From NCBI RefSeq assembly GCF_900114845.1, contig NZ_FOUK01000001.1, forward strand, positions 1,404,479-1,468,478: a stretch of 64,000 bases of DNA, given 5' to 3'. The notes under the pieces were generated by a model. It had not been told where the DNA came from and made no database searches. It saw only the letters and a program-made list of their open reading frames with translations. The DNA is from Pimelobacter simplex. GTDB lineage: Bacteria > Actinomycetota > Actinomycetes > Propionibacteriales > Nocardioidaceae. Position 1 is the first letter of the stretch; the number at the start of each line of letters is the position of its first letter. The translations under genes were made by a program, and so were the position numbers. Below are positions 33,335 through 41,613 of this stretch, piece after piece.

Positions 33335-34267
33335 ATGGGGCTTTTCCGTACGCTGCGCCGCCGCGGACCGGCGGTCCTCGCGACCACCGCGCTGCTGCTC
33401 TCCGGGCTCGTGGTCCTGATCGCGCCGGCCCCGGCCCCGGCGGCGGCGCCCAGCCACGCCGGTGAGCTGCTCGTGCGCGGGCCGGCGAGCTCGTCGTACA
33501 CCCGGGCGCCGCTGGTCAGCCAGGTCGGCAAGGAGGGCGCGACCCTGTCGTTCAGCGTCCAGGTCCGCAACAGCGGCGTCGACCTCGCGCAGTACCGGGT
33601 CCTGGTCAAGGACCTGACCGCCGCGAAGGCGCAGACCTACGACGGCAGCCTCAACGTCCAGCCCCTCGCCGGCTCCACGGGCGGCTACGTCACCAAGGCC
33701 CTCGCCACGAAGGCGAGCCAGACGCTCACCGTGAAGATCACCATCCCCACCGGGGACCCGGCGTACCGGCACAACTCGGTGGTGCTGCTCTACAGCACCG
33801 ACGGCGCGATCCTCGACTACGTCTACCTCGACGCCGAGCAGGCCGCCCCCGCCGTGGGCACGACCTCCGCCGACCTCCTCGTCAAGCAGGGCGGCCAGCC
33901 GGCGCTCGGCAACGGCCAGGAGTACCAGGTGCTCACCGCCCCCACCGTCGCCCGCAACGGCACGGCCACCTTCACCGCCACCCTCCAGAACAACACGGCC
34001 ACCCCCGCCGCCGTCGCCTTCACCGTCGTCGACGCCGCCTGCGGCTACACGCTGACCGTCAAGGACGGGCGCACCGACGTCACCGCCGCCGTCCTCGCCG
34101 GCACCTACCGGACCCCGGCGCTCGCCCGGCTCGGCAAGCGGAACCTCACCATCTCCGTCAAGGCCACCGCGACCGCCTGCGTCACCACCAGCTGGGTGCT
34201 CCAGAGCGGCGTCCCGGACCAGGCCCCCACCCACTTCGCGAACCTCCTGGTCAACCTCGCAGCCTGA
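33335..34267 (+). CDS. secreted protein of unknown function
   Basis: 310 aa. Signal peptide (RGPAVLATTALLLSGLVVL ... AAA). The rest is beta-rich with no known motif; two stretches look like internal repeats of CARDB-like Ig folds (ATLSFSVQVRNSGVDLAQYRV and TATFTATLQNNTATPAAVAF), each followed by KxLTVKI/LTISVK strands. GGGGAG precedes the start. It lies just upstream of the cobalamin riboswitch but is not under its control. Confidence 0.7.
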   Translation: MGLFRTLRRRGPAVLATTALLLSGLVVLIAPAPAPAAAPSHAGELLVRGPASSSYTRAPLVSQVGKEGATLSFSVQVRNSGVDLAQYRVLVKDLTAAKAQTYDGSLNVQPLAGSTGGYVTKALATKASQTLTVKITIPTGDPAYRHNSVVLLYSTDGAILDYVYLDAEQAAPAVGTTSADLLVKQGGQPALGNGQEYQVLTAPTVARNGTATFTATLQNNTATPAAVAFTVVDAACGYTLTVKDGRTDVTAAVLAGTYRTPALARLGKRNLTISVKATATACVTTSWVLQSGVPDQAPTHFANLLVNLAA

Positions 34268-34319
34268 CGGTCGGATGCGGCCGGGGGCGTCGTCCGGAGG
34301 TACGCTGCCCCCGACACAT

Positions 34320-34430
34320 CAAGAACACGCCCGTGGCGGGGGAAGCCGGTCCGAGTCCGGCGCTGACCCGCAGCCGTAGGCCGCCCCTCGGGGGTGCGGC
34401 GAGCCGGAGTACCTGGCACGGAGCGTCCTG
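34320..34430 (+). ncRNA. cobalamin riboswitch aptamer
   Basis: The conserved core is clear: GGGGAAGCCGGTCCGAGTCC, then GACCCGC, then AGCCGTAGG, a variable GC hairpin (34380-34400), and the closing box GAGCCGGAGTACCTGGC. These match the B12-box consensus (GGGAAN..GGTGNNANTCC..CCCGCNACTG..AGCCNGGAGACC). Boundaries are approximate. A TACGCT (34301-34306) could be the -10. The riboswitch controls the B12-uptake operon starting at 34508. Confidence 0.93.
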
Positions 34431-34438
34431 ACACACAA

Positions 34439-34507
34439 CGCTGTCGTGGAAAGCAGCGGGGTCACAGGCCTCCCGGTCCTGCCCGCTGTGCAGCGGGAAG
34501 GCATCCC
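34439..34507 (+). promoter_or_regulatory. riboswitch expression platform with RBS-sequestering hairpin
   Basis: CCCGCTG (34482-34488) pairs with CAGCGGG (34491-34497), burying the GGGAAGG Shine-Dalgarno. The same CCCGCTG can instead pair with an upstream copy CAGCGGG (34454-34460), which itself can pair with CGCTG (34439-34443). These exclusive pairings suit translational control: B12 binding would favour the sequestering hairpin. Confidence 0.6.
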
Positions 34508-36052
34508 ATGCTCACTCGATCCCTGGCTCGCCGTGCGGCCGCGGCGGTCACAGGCGGCGCGCTCGTCGCGACCGGTCTGCTCGCTCCGGGGCCGGCGCCG
34601 CAGGCGCACGCGGCCCCGGTCAACCCGGAGGCGACGGCTGCTGCGTCGTGGCTGGCCGACCAGCTCGACGCCGACGGCCTGTTCAGCTACCTGAACTACC
34701 TCGGCCAGCCGACCACCGACATCGGCACCACGATCGACTTCGGGCTCAGCCTGGTCGAGACCGACGCCGCTCCGGAGGTCCTCGCCCAGCTCCGCACCGA
34801 CCTCGACGCCGCCCTGCCCGGGTACGTCGGGGCGTCCTTCGACGCGAGCAAGGCCGGCGCGGTGGCGAAGGCCGCGTTCTTCTACGACGCCGTCGGAGCC
34901 GACCTCGACGACGTCGCCGGCATCGACCTGGCCCAGCGGCTCGCGGACAGCGTCGACGACACGACCGGCCAGCTCGGCGCGTTCGACGACACCTACGGCC
35001 AGGCCTGGGCGGTGTCCGTGCTCCACGGTCTCGCCAGCCCCGAGGCGGCCAAGGCCACCACCGAGCTGATCGGGCAGCAGTGCCCGGGCGCGGCGTGGGG
35101 CTACACCTACAACGGCGTGTGCACCTCGAGCGCCGACGCCACGGCCTACACGGTCCTCGCGCTCCTGCCGCAGAAGACCGACCCGGCCGTCGCCACGGCC
35201 ATCGACGACGCGATCACCTGGCTCGAGGGCCAGCAGCGCGCCGACGGCGGGTTCGGCGACTGGGGCGTCAACAGCACCGGCACCACCAGCGAGATCAACG
35301 GCACCGGCCTGGTCGCCTGGGCGCTGGGCGAGGCCGGCGAGACGCAGCGGGCCCAGGCCGCGGCGACCTGGGTCGCCGATCACCAGATCAGCGAGGTCGC
35401 GGGCTGCGGCGTTCCGGTTCCGGGTGAGGTAGGTGCGCTCGCCTACGACGACCAGAACATCAAGGACGCGATCAAGTTCGGCATCGCCGACACCGACCAG
35501 CAGACCTGGGTGATCGCGGGAGCCCAGGCGCTCGCGGGCCTCCAGTACCTGCCGACCCGTCCGGCCACGACGGCGACGATCACCGGTCCCACCGGGTACG
35601 TCGCCGCAGGCAAGCCGGTCTCCCTCAAGGTCACCGGACTGCGTGGCGGCGAGACCGCCTGCGTGACCGGCGTGGGCGCGACCCAGTGGGTCGTGAGCTC
35701 GAGCAGCATCACCGTCACGACCCCCGCCGTCACCCGCAACAACGTCGCCACCGTCCGCTACGCCGGCGGCAGCAAGTCCGTCACCGTCAAGGCGCTGGGT
35801 GCGGCCAAGCTCAAGGTCAAGACCCCGGCTCGGGTCAAGGCGCGCAAGAGCCTCACCGTCACCGTGGCCGGCCTCGCGCCGGGGGAGCGGGCCACGGTCA
35901 AGGTCGGCACCAAGAAGGTCGTCCGCACGGCGACCGCGGCCGGCAAGGTCAAGGTGAAGGTCAAGGTCGGCAAGAAGAAGGGCAAGACCAAGATCGTCGC
36001 GGTCGGGCAGTTCGCCAACCGCACGGGCAAGGCGACGGTCCGGGTCGTCTGA
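34508..36052 (+). CDS. secreted alpha/alpha-barrel protein, intrinsic factor-like candidate B12 binder
   Basis: 514 aa. Signal peptide (1-30, cleaved near AHA). Residues about 40-385 carry helical repeats of the terpenoid cyclase/prenyltransferase alpha6-alpha6 barrel type (YGQAWAVSVLHGL; GYTYNGVCTSSADATAYTVLAL split by a Gly; QQRADGGFGDWG). The N-terminal domain of intrinsic factor and transcobalamin has the same barrel fold. Residues 400-514 form one or two Ig-like domains, the last Lys/Val-rich (KVKVKVKVGKKKGKTK), which may bind the cell wall. Directly under the B12 riboswitch and first of the ECF operon, so probable role is extracellular cobalamin capture. Confidence 0.72.
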   Translation: MLTRSLARRAAAAVTGGALVATGLLAPGPAPQAHAAPVNPEATAAASWLADQLDADGLFSYLNYLGQPTTDIGTTIDFGLSLVETDAAPEVLAQLRTDLDAALPGYVGASFDASKAGAVAKAAFFYDAVGADLDDVAGIDLAQRLADSVDDTTGQLGAFDDTYGQAWAVSVLHGLASPEAAKATTELIGQQCPGAAWGYTYNGVCTSSADATAYTVLALLPQKTDPAVATAIDDAITWLEGQQRADGGFGDWGVNSTGTTSEINGTGLVAWALGEAGETQRAQAAATWVADHQISEVAGCGVPVPGEVGALAYDDQNIKDAIKFGIADTDQQTWVIAGAQALAGLQYLPTRPATTATITGPTGYVAAGKPVSLKVTGLRGGETACVTGVGATQWVVSSSSITVTTPAVTRNNVATVRYAGGSKSVTVKALGAAKLKVKTPARVKARKSLTVTVAGLAPGERATVKVGTKKVVRTATAAGKVKVKVKVGKKKGKTKIVAVGQFANRTGKATVRVV

Positions 36053-36053
36053 C

Positions 36054-36917
36054 ATGCGGCTCACCGCCTCTCTGCGCACCGTGGTCGCGACGCTCCTCGT
36101 CGCGGCCGCCGTCGTGCTGCTCCCGTCGTCGCCCGCGTCGGCCGCCGCCTGCTCGGGGACGGCGGGGATCAGCGTGGTCGTCGACCCGAACAGCCTGGGC
36201 GGCGGGATCAGCGCCGGCTGCGACAGCGACGGGGGCGGTACGGCGGCGAGCAACTTCGCCGACGCCGGCTACCGGCTCGAGTACAGCCAGGCCCCGGGAA
36301 TGAACGGCTTCGTCTGCAAGATCAACGGCCGCCCGGCCGACGGTGACTGCATGCGCACCGACGCCTACTGGAGCCTGTGGTGGGCCGACGGGACGTCGTC
36401 CACCTGGACCTACTCGAACCGCGGGGTCGGCGGCCTCCGGGTGCCTGCCGGCGGCGTGGTCGCGTTCTCCTGGCACGAGGGTGGGGGCAATGCCGCGCCG
36501 CCCGACGCCAACCCGAGGCGGACCGCAGCGGCGCCTCCGCCGAAGGCCACGACCAAGCCCAAGCCGCAGCCGAAGCCGAGCGCGAAGCCGACCCGCCAGC
36601 CGGCCGCGACGCCGAGCGCGAGCGCGACCTCCGCCACCGTGAGCCCGACGGCCACGCCCACGCCGTCGGCCAGCGCCTCGTCCTCGGCGCCGGCGACGTC
36701 GGCCACGCCGTCGACCGCCCCGGAGCCCACCGACCCGGGCAGCACCGCCGGCGTCCCGTCGGTCGACGACATCACCGAGGGCCCGGACGACGCCTCCGCC
36801 GTGGCCCCCGACCCGAACGACGACGGCGGCTTCCCCGTCTGGCTCGGCGCCGCGCTCGCGGTCGCCGTGCTGGGTGGCGCCGCGGCCGTGCCGATCCTGC
36901 GCCGACGCCGGGGCTGA
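36054..36917 (+). CDS. membrane-anchored DUF4430 (transcobalamin C-terminal-like) protein
   Basis: 287 aa. Signal peptide (1-31), then a compact Cys-containing beta domain (about 32-140) with FVCKINGRPADGDC, AYWSLWWADGTSSTWTYSN and VPAGGVVAFSWHEGG: the pattern of DUF4430, the family of the C-terminal beta domain of transcobalamin. A Pro/Ala/Thr/Ser/Lys-rich linker (145-245) leads to one membrane helix (about 258-281) and RRRRG, so it projects from the cell surface. It starts 1 bp after the barrel gene; the pair is proposed to enclose cobalamin as the two lobes of transcobalamin do, then deliver it to the ECF transporter. Confidence 0.75.
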   Translation: MRLTASLRTVVATLLVAAAVVLLPSSPASAAACSGTAGISVVVDPNSLGGGISAGCDSDGGGTAASNFADAGYRLEYSQAPGMNGFVCKINGRPADGDCMRTDAYWSLWWADGTSSTWTYSNRGVGGLRVPAGGVVAFSWHEGGGNAAPPDANPRRTAAAPPPKATTKPKPQPKPSAKPTRQPAATPSASATSATVSPTATPTPSASASSSAPATSATPSTAPEPTDPGSTAGVPSVDDITEGPDDASAVAPDPNDDGGFPVWLGAALAVAVLGGAAAVPILRRRRG

Positions 36918-36934
36918 CCCGTGGCGGTGGGGCG

Positions 36935-38035
36935 ATGAGGCTGCCGCGGGACCTGCATCCCGTGGCGTGGTGGGCGTGGGCGGTGGGGCTCGCGGTCGCG
37001 TCGTCCTGCACGACGAACCCGCTGCTGCTCGTCGGCCTCCTCGGCACGATGACCCTCGTCGTCCTCACCTGCCGCTCCGACCAGCCGTGGGCGCGCTCGT
37101 TCCGGCTGTACGTCTGGCTCGGCGCGATCACGCTGGTGGTGCGGATCGTGTTCCGGATCGTGCTGGGCGGTGACGTGCCGGGGCACGTGCTCTTCACGCT
37201 GCCGTCGATCCCGCTGCCGGACTGGGCGGCGGGGATCTCGCTGCTGGGGCCGTTCACGCGCGAGGAGCTGCTGGCGGCGACCTACGAGGGGCTCCGGCTG
37301 GCGACGCTCCTGATCGCGGTCGGCGCGGCGAACGCGCTGGCCAACCCGAAGCGGCTGATGAAGTCGCTGCCGCCGGCCCTCTACGAGATCGGTACGGCGA
37401 TGACGGTGGCGATCAGCGTCGTCCCGCAGCTGGCCGACAGCGCCCGGCGGGTCCGGGCCGCGCAGCAGCTCCGAGGTGGGCCGGAGGGGCGGTTCCGCCG
37501 CATCCGGGGCGTACGCCGGCTGCTGGTGCCGATCCTCGAGGACTCCTTCGACCGCTCCCTGGCGCTGGCCGCGGGCATGGATGCGCGCGGCTACGGCCGG
37601 ACCGGTGACCTCACCCCGGGGCAGCGGCGGGCGACCGGGGCGTTGATCCTGGCCGGCCTGCTGGGGGTGTGCGTGGGGGTCTACGCCTTCCTCGACAGCT
37701 CCGCGCCGCGGGTGCTGGCGGTGCCGATGCTGGTGCTGGGCATGGTGGTGGCGCTCGGTGGTTTCGCGCTGGCCGGACGGCGGGTGGGACGCACGCGCTA
37801 CCGGCCCGACCGCTGGCGGCTGCCCGAGGTGCTCGTCGCCGCGTCCGGGATCGCCGCAGGTGCGGGGATGTGGGCCGTGCAGCGCTGGGAGCCGCAGGTG
37901 GCGCACCCCGGAGTACTGACGACGCCGGGGCTCTCGCTGCTGGCCGTCGCGGCCGCGCTCGTGGCGGTGCTGCCGGTGTGGGTGGCACCGCTGCCGCTCA
38001 CGGTCGCGCGGCGCGAGGCGGTGCTCGCCGGATGA
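36935..38035 (+). CDS. ecfT: ECF transporter transmembrane component EcfT
   Basis: 366 aa with six or more membrane segments. It contains the first coupling-helix motif RRVRAAQQLRG and the EcfT 'ARG' signature AAGMDARGYGR (A217-G219) that contacts the ATPases. Extra C-terminal segments (after about 235) are typical of the actinobacterial two-gene fusions. It couples ATP hydrolysis to toppling of the S component. Overlaps ecfA by ATGA. Confidence 0.92.
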   Translation: MRLPRDLHPVAWWAWAVGLAVASSCTTNPLLLVGLLGTMTLVVLTCRSDQPWARSFRLYVWLGAITLVVRIVFRIVLGGDVPGHVLFTLPSIPLPDWAAGISLLGPFTREELLAATYEGLRLATLLIAVGAANALANPKRLMKSLPPALYEIGTAMTVAISVVPQLADSARRVRAAQQLRGGPEGRFRRIRGVRRLLVPILEDSFDRSLALAAGMDARGYGRTGDLTPGQRRATGALILAGLLGVCVGVYAFLDSSAPRVLAVPMLVLGMVVALGGFALAGRRVGRTRYRPDRWRLPEVLVAASGIAAGAGMWAVQRWEPQVAHPGVLTTPGLSLLAVAAALVAVLPVWVAPLPLTVARREAVLAG

Positions 38036-39636
38036 TCGAGCTGCGCGCCCTCACCTTCCGGTACGACGACCCGCCGGCCCCCGCGGTCCTCGACGCGGTC
38101 GACCTCACGATCGACAACGGCGAGCTGGTCGTCCTGGCCGGCCCCACGGGCGCCGGCAAGTCGACCCTGCTCGGGGCGGTCGCGGGACTCGTGCCGTCGT
38201 ACACGGGCGGGACGCTGAGCGGCGACGTGCTGCTCGACGGCGTCAGCATCGTCGACCTCCCGGCCCGCGAGCGTGCCCACGCCATCGGGTACGTCGGGCA
38301 GAACCCCGCGGCCTGGTTCGTCACCGACACGGTCGAGGAGGAGCTCGCGTTCGGCATGGAGCAGCTGGGCCTGCCGGCGCCGACGATGCGCCGCCGGGTC
38401 GAGGAGACGCTCGACCTGCTCGGCATCGCCGACCTGCGCCACCGCGACCTGCGCACGCTCTCGGGCGGCCAGCAGCAGCGGGTCGCCATCGGCTCGGTGC
38501 TGACGGCGCACCCGCGGCTGCTCGTGCTCGACGAGCCGACGTCGGCGCTGGACCCCACGGCGGCCGAGGACGTCCTGGCGACGCTGACCCGCCTGGTCCA
38601 CGACCTGGGGGTCTCGGTGCTCGTCGCCGAGCACCGGCTCGAGCGGGTCGTGCCGTTCGCCGACCGGCTCTGCCTGCTGCACGGCGGCGGGAAGCTCGAG
38701 GTCGGCGACCCGGCCGAGGTCCTGCGGGAGGCGCCGATCGCGCCGCCGATCGTCGAGCTCGGCCGGCTGGCCGGCTGGGACCCGCTGCCGCTCACGGTCC
38801 GTGACGCGCGCCGCAAGGCGCCCGCGCTGCGCGAGCGCCTCGGCGAGCCGCCGGAGCGAGCCCGGCCGAACGACACCGCCGCGCCCCTCGTCGACGTACG
38901 GCGTCTCGTGGTCGCGCACGGACGGACCGCCGCCGTCCGCGACGTCGACCTGACGCTGCGCCCCGGGACGGTCACCGCGCTGATGGGCCGCAACGGCGCC
39001 GGGAAGTCCACGCTGATGTGGACCCTGCAGGGCCGGCACCAGCCGGCCGGCGGCAGCGTCCAGGTCGCCGGGTCCGACCCCGCCGGCCTCAAGCCCGAGC
39101 AGCGCCGGACGACGACCGGGCTGGTGCCGCAGAGCCCGGCCGACCTGCTCTACCTCGAGACCGTCGCCGACGAGTGCGCCGCGGCCGACCGCTCCGCCCG
39201 GCAGCCCTCAGGCACCTGTGCGGGCCTGCTCGAGCGGCTCGCCCCCGGCATCGACCCCGGGCAGCACCCGCGCGACCTGTCCGAGGGCCAGCGGCTCGCG
39301 CTGGCGGTGTCGATCGTGCTGACCGCGCGGCCGCCGGTGCTGCTGCTCGACGAGCCGACCCGCGGTCTCGACTACCCGGCCAAGCACGCGCTCGCCGCGC
39401 TGCTGCGCGACCTGGCCCGCGAGCCCGGCCACGAGCGCGCCGTCCTGGTCGCGACCCACGACGTCGAGTTCGTCGCCCAGGCCGCCGACGACCTGGTCGT
39501 TCTCGCCGAGGGCGAGGTGGTCTCGGCCGGCCCGGTCGCGCGCGGCGTCGCCGAGTCGCCGTCGTTCGCGCCCCAGGTGACTAAGGTGCTCGGTCCCGGC
39601 TGGCTCAGCGTCGACGACGTGGCGGCCGCGCTGTGA
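38032..39636 (+). CDS. ecfA: fused double ATPase EcfA-EcfA' of the cobalamin ECF transporter
   Basis: 534 aa with two ABC domains in one chain. Domain 1: Walker A GPTGAGKST (37-45), signature LSGGQQQRV (143 on), Walker B LLVLDEPT. Domain 2: Walker A GRNGAGKST (319-327), Walker B VLLLDEPT, but the signature reads LSEGQ (416-420), where Glu replaces the first Gly. Each site pairs the Walker A of one domain with the signature of the other, so the two sites may be unequal. Overlaps both neighbours. Confidence 0.93.
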   Translation: MIELRALTFRYDDPPAPAVLDAVDLTIDNGELVVLAGPTGAGKSTLLGAVAGLVPSYTGGTLSGDVLLDGVSIVDLPARERAHAIGYVGQNPAAWFVTDTVEEELAFGMEQLGLPAPTMRRRVEETLDLLGIADLRHRDLRTLSGGQQQRVAIGSVLTAHPRLLVLDEPTSALDPTAAEDVLATLTRLVHDLGVSVLVAEHRLERVVPFADRLCLLHGGGKLEVGDPAEVLREAPIAPPIVELGRLAGWDPLPLTVRDARRKAPALRERLGEPPERARPNDTAAPLVDVRRLVVAHGRTAAVRDVDLTLRPGTVTALMGRNGAGKSTLMWTLQGRHQPAGGSVQVAGSDPAGLKPEQRRTTTGLVPQSPADLLYLETVADECAAADRSARQPSGTCAGLLERLAPGIDPGQHPRDLSEGQRLALAVSIVLTARPPVLLLDEPTRGLDYPAKHALAALLRDLAREPGHERAVLVATHDVEFVAQAADDLVVLAEGEVVSAGPVARGVAESPSFAPQVTKVLGPGWLSVDDVAAAL

Positions 39637-40448
39637 GCGTGACGAGCACGGCGGTCCCGCTCAGCCTGCGCTCGACGCTGGTCCTCGGCGTCACGTCGGT
39701 GATCGGCCTGCTGATGCTGTCGTGGCCGCTGCTCCTCGACGTCGACCCGAGCGCCCAGCGGGTCGACCCGCCGTTCCTCTTCCTCGGCCTGCTGCCGGTG
39801 ATCCTCGCCGTCGTCCTGGCCGAGCTCAGCGAGGGCGGCATGGACGCCCGGGTGCTCGCCATCCTCGGCGTGCTCAGCGCGGTCAACGCCGTCCTGCGGC
39901 TCGTCAGCGCCGGCACGGCGGGCCTCGAGCTCGTCTTCTTCCTGCTGATCCTCGGCGGCCGGGTGTTCGGCGCCGGCTTCGGGTTCGTGCTGGGCTGCAC
40001 GTCGCTCTTCGCGTCGGCCCTGATGACGGCGGGCGTGGGCCCGTGGCTGCCGTTCCAGATGCTCGTCGCGGCGTGGGTCGGGATGGGCGCCGGCCTGCTC
40101 CCGAAGCGGGTCCGCGGAGGGCGCGAGATCGCGATGCTCGTGGTCTACGGCATCGTCGCCGCCTACCTCTACGGGCTGCTGATGAACCTGCAGGGCTGGC
40201 CGTTCATGGCCGGCGTGCAGGTGCCGGGCCAGGACTCCACCGAGCTGTCGTACGTCCCCGGGGCGCCGCTGCTCGACAACCTGCACCACTTCGTCGTCTA
40301 CACGCTGCTGACCTCGACCGGCGGCTGGGACACCGGCCGCGCGATCACCAACGCGCTCGCCATCGCGCTGCTCGGCCCGGCGGTGCTCACCACCCTGCGC
40401 CGCGCTGCGCGGCGGGCCCGGGTCGAGGTGGGCCCTACGGCTCGATGA
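39633..40448 (+). CDS. ECF transporter S component, probably cobalamin-specific (CbrT-like)
   Basis: 271 aa from GTG with about six membrane segments; the central LILGGRVFGAGFGFVLGC followed by GPWLPFQMLVAAWVGMGAG is the usual 'GP-x-x-P-x-Q-M' loop of large S components of the CbrT/QueT-like group. The substrate is inferred from the cobalamin riboswitch upstream and from the B12-carrier-like partners, not from binding residues. It overlaps ecfA by GTGA and its end overlaps the convergent dehydrogenase gene by 14 bp. Confidence 0.85.
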   Translation: MSVTSTAVPLSLRSTLVLGVTSVIGLLMLSWPLLLDVDPSAQRVDPPFLFLGLLPVILAVVLAELSEGGMDARVLAILGVLSAVNAVLRLVSAGTAGLELVFFLLILGGRVFGAGFGFVLGCTSLFASALMTAGVGPWLPFQMLVAAWVGMGAGLLPKRVRGGREIAMLVVYGIVAAYLYGLLMNLQGWPFMAGVQVPGQDSTELSYVPGAPLLDNLHHFVVYTLLTSTGGWDTGRAITNALAIALLGPAVLTTLRRAARRARVEVGPTAR

Positions 40449-41613
40449 GCAGGATCCGGTCGTCGTCGGCGCCCGGGTCGCCGCGTCCGTCGCGGTTGCT
40501 CGTGGTCAGCCACAGCCGGCCGTCCGGCGCCCGGGCGACGGTGCGCAGCCGCCCGTACGACGTCTGCTCGCCCTGGCCGGTGAAGTAGGCGGTCGGGTCG
40601 CTGGCCTCGCCGCCGGCGACCTTCACCCGCCACAGCCGCTCGCCGCGCAGGGCTGCCATCCAGAGGTAGCCGCCGGAGAACGCCAGGCCGGACGGCGAGG
40701 CCTCGTCGGTGGGCCAGGTCAGCGCGGGGCGGGTGAACCGGTCGGGGCCGGCGTCGCCCTCGGCGAGCGGCCAGCCGTAGTCCTCGCCGGGGAGGATCCG
40801 GTTGAGCTCGTCGGAGGTCTGGTCGCCGAACTCCGAGGCCCACAGCGAGCCCTGGTCGTCGAACGCCAGCCCCTCGACGTTGCGGTGGCCCCAGGACCAG
40901 ACCGCGTCGCCGAACGGGTTGTCGGGAGCGGGCTCGCCGTCGGGCGTGATCCGCAGGATCTTGCCGGCGAGGGACTTCTTGTCGCGCGCGAGCTGGGCGT
41001 CGCCGGTCTCGCCGGTCGACACGTAGAGGTAGCCGTCGGTGCCGAACGCGAGCCGGCCGCCGTCGTGGCGGGTGCCGGTCGGGATGCCGGTGAGGACGGG
41101 CTCGAGCGGGCCGAGCCGGTCGCCGTCGAGCGTGGCCCGGACGACGCGGTTGTCGTCGTCGGTGCAGACGTAGAGGTAGACGAGCCGGTCCTCGGCGAAG
41201 CCAGGGGAGACCGCGACGCCGAGCAGGCCGGCCTCGCCCGACGCCCGGGCCTCGGCGACCCGGCCGGCCTCGACGACCTTGCCCTCGGCGTCGGTGGGCT
41301 TGCCGTCGCTGACCTCGGGCGCGGTGACGAGCAGGACCCGGCCGGTGCGCTCGGTGACGACGGCGCGCCCGTCGGGCAGGAAGTCCAGGCCCCAGGGCGT
41401 GTCGAGGCCGCTGGCCACGGTGGCGACGACGTCGGGGACGCCGTCGACGGTGAAGATCACCTTGCCGTCGACCACGGAGCCGGTCGGCGCGGCCGTCGCG
41501 GTGCTGATCACGTCGACCTTGCTCTCGTTGCCGCCCTGGCTGCAGCCCGCAGCAAGGAGGGCGAGCACGGCGGTGGCGGCGATCGCCGCGCCGGCCCGGC
41601 GGCGGCCGGTCAC
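40435..41613 (-). CDS. PQQ-type soluble sugar dehydrogenase-like lipoprotein
   Basis: 392 aa from GTG. Lipobox LLAAGC (C24) shows a lipoprotein. The rest is a six-bladed beta-propeller of the glucose/sorbosone dehydrogenase family (PF07995): GLDTPWGLDFLPDGRAVVTE, GEAGLLGVAVSPGF, TGTRHDGGRLAFG, WSWGHRNVEGLAF. Members oxidise aldoses outside the cell with PQQ, though many homologs (YliI-like) may not bind PQQ tightly. It overlaps the hydrolase gene upstream by GTGA. Confidence 0.88.
   Translation of the reverse strand: MTGRRRAGAAIAATAVLALLAAGCSQGGNESKVDVISTATAAPTGSVVDGKVIFTVDGVPDVVATVASGLDTPWGLDFLPDGRAVVTERTGRVLLVTAPEVSDGKPTDAEGKVVEAGRVAEARASGEAGLLGVAVSPGFAEDRLVYLYVCTDDDNRVVRATLDGDRLGPLEPVLTGIPTGTRHDGGRLAFGTDGYLYVSTGETGDAQLARDKKSLAGKILRITPDGEPAPDNPFGDAVWSWGHRNVEGLAFDDQGSLWASEFGDQTSDELNRILPGEDYGWPLAEGDAGPDRFTRPALTWPTDEASPSGLAFSGGYLWMAALRGERLWRVKVAGGEASDPTAYFTGQGEQTSYGRLRTVARAPDGRLWLTTSNRDGRGDPGADDDRILLIEP

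Noticed and set aside
34394..34507. An upstream start for the barrel protein inside the riboswitch
   Set aside because: It would translate the aptamer itself; the signal peptide and GGGAAGG support the ATG at 34508.
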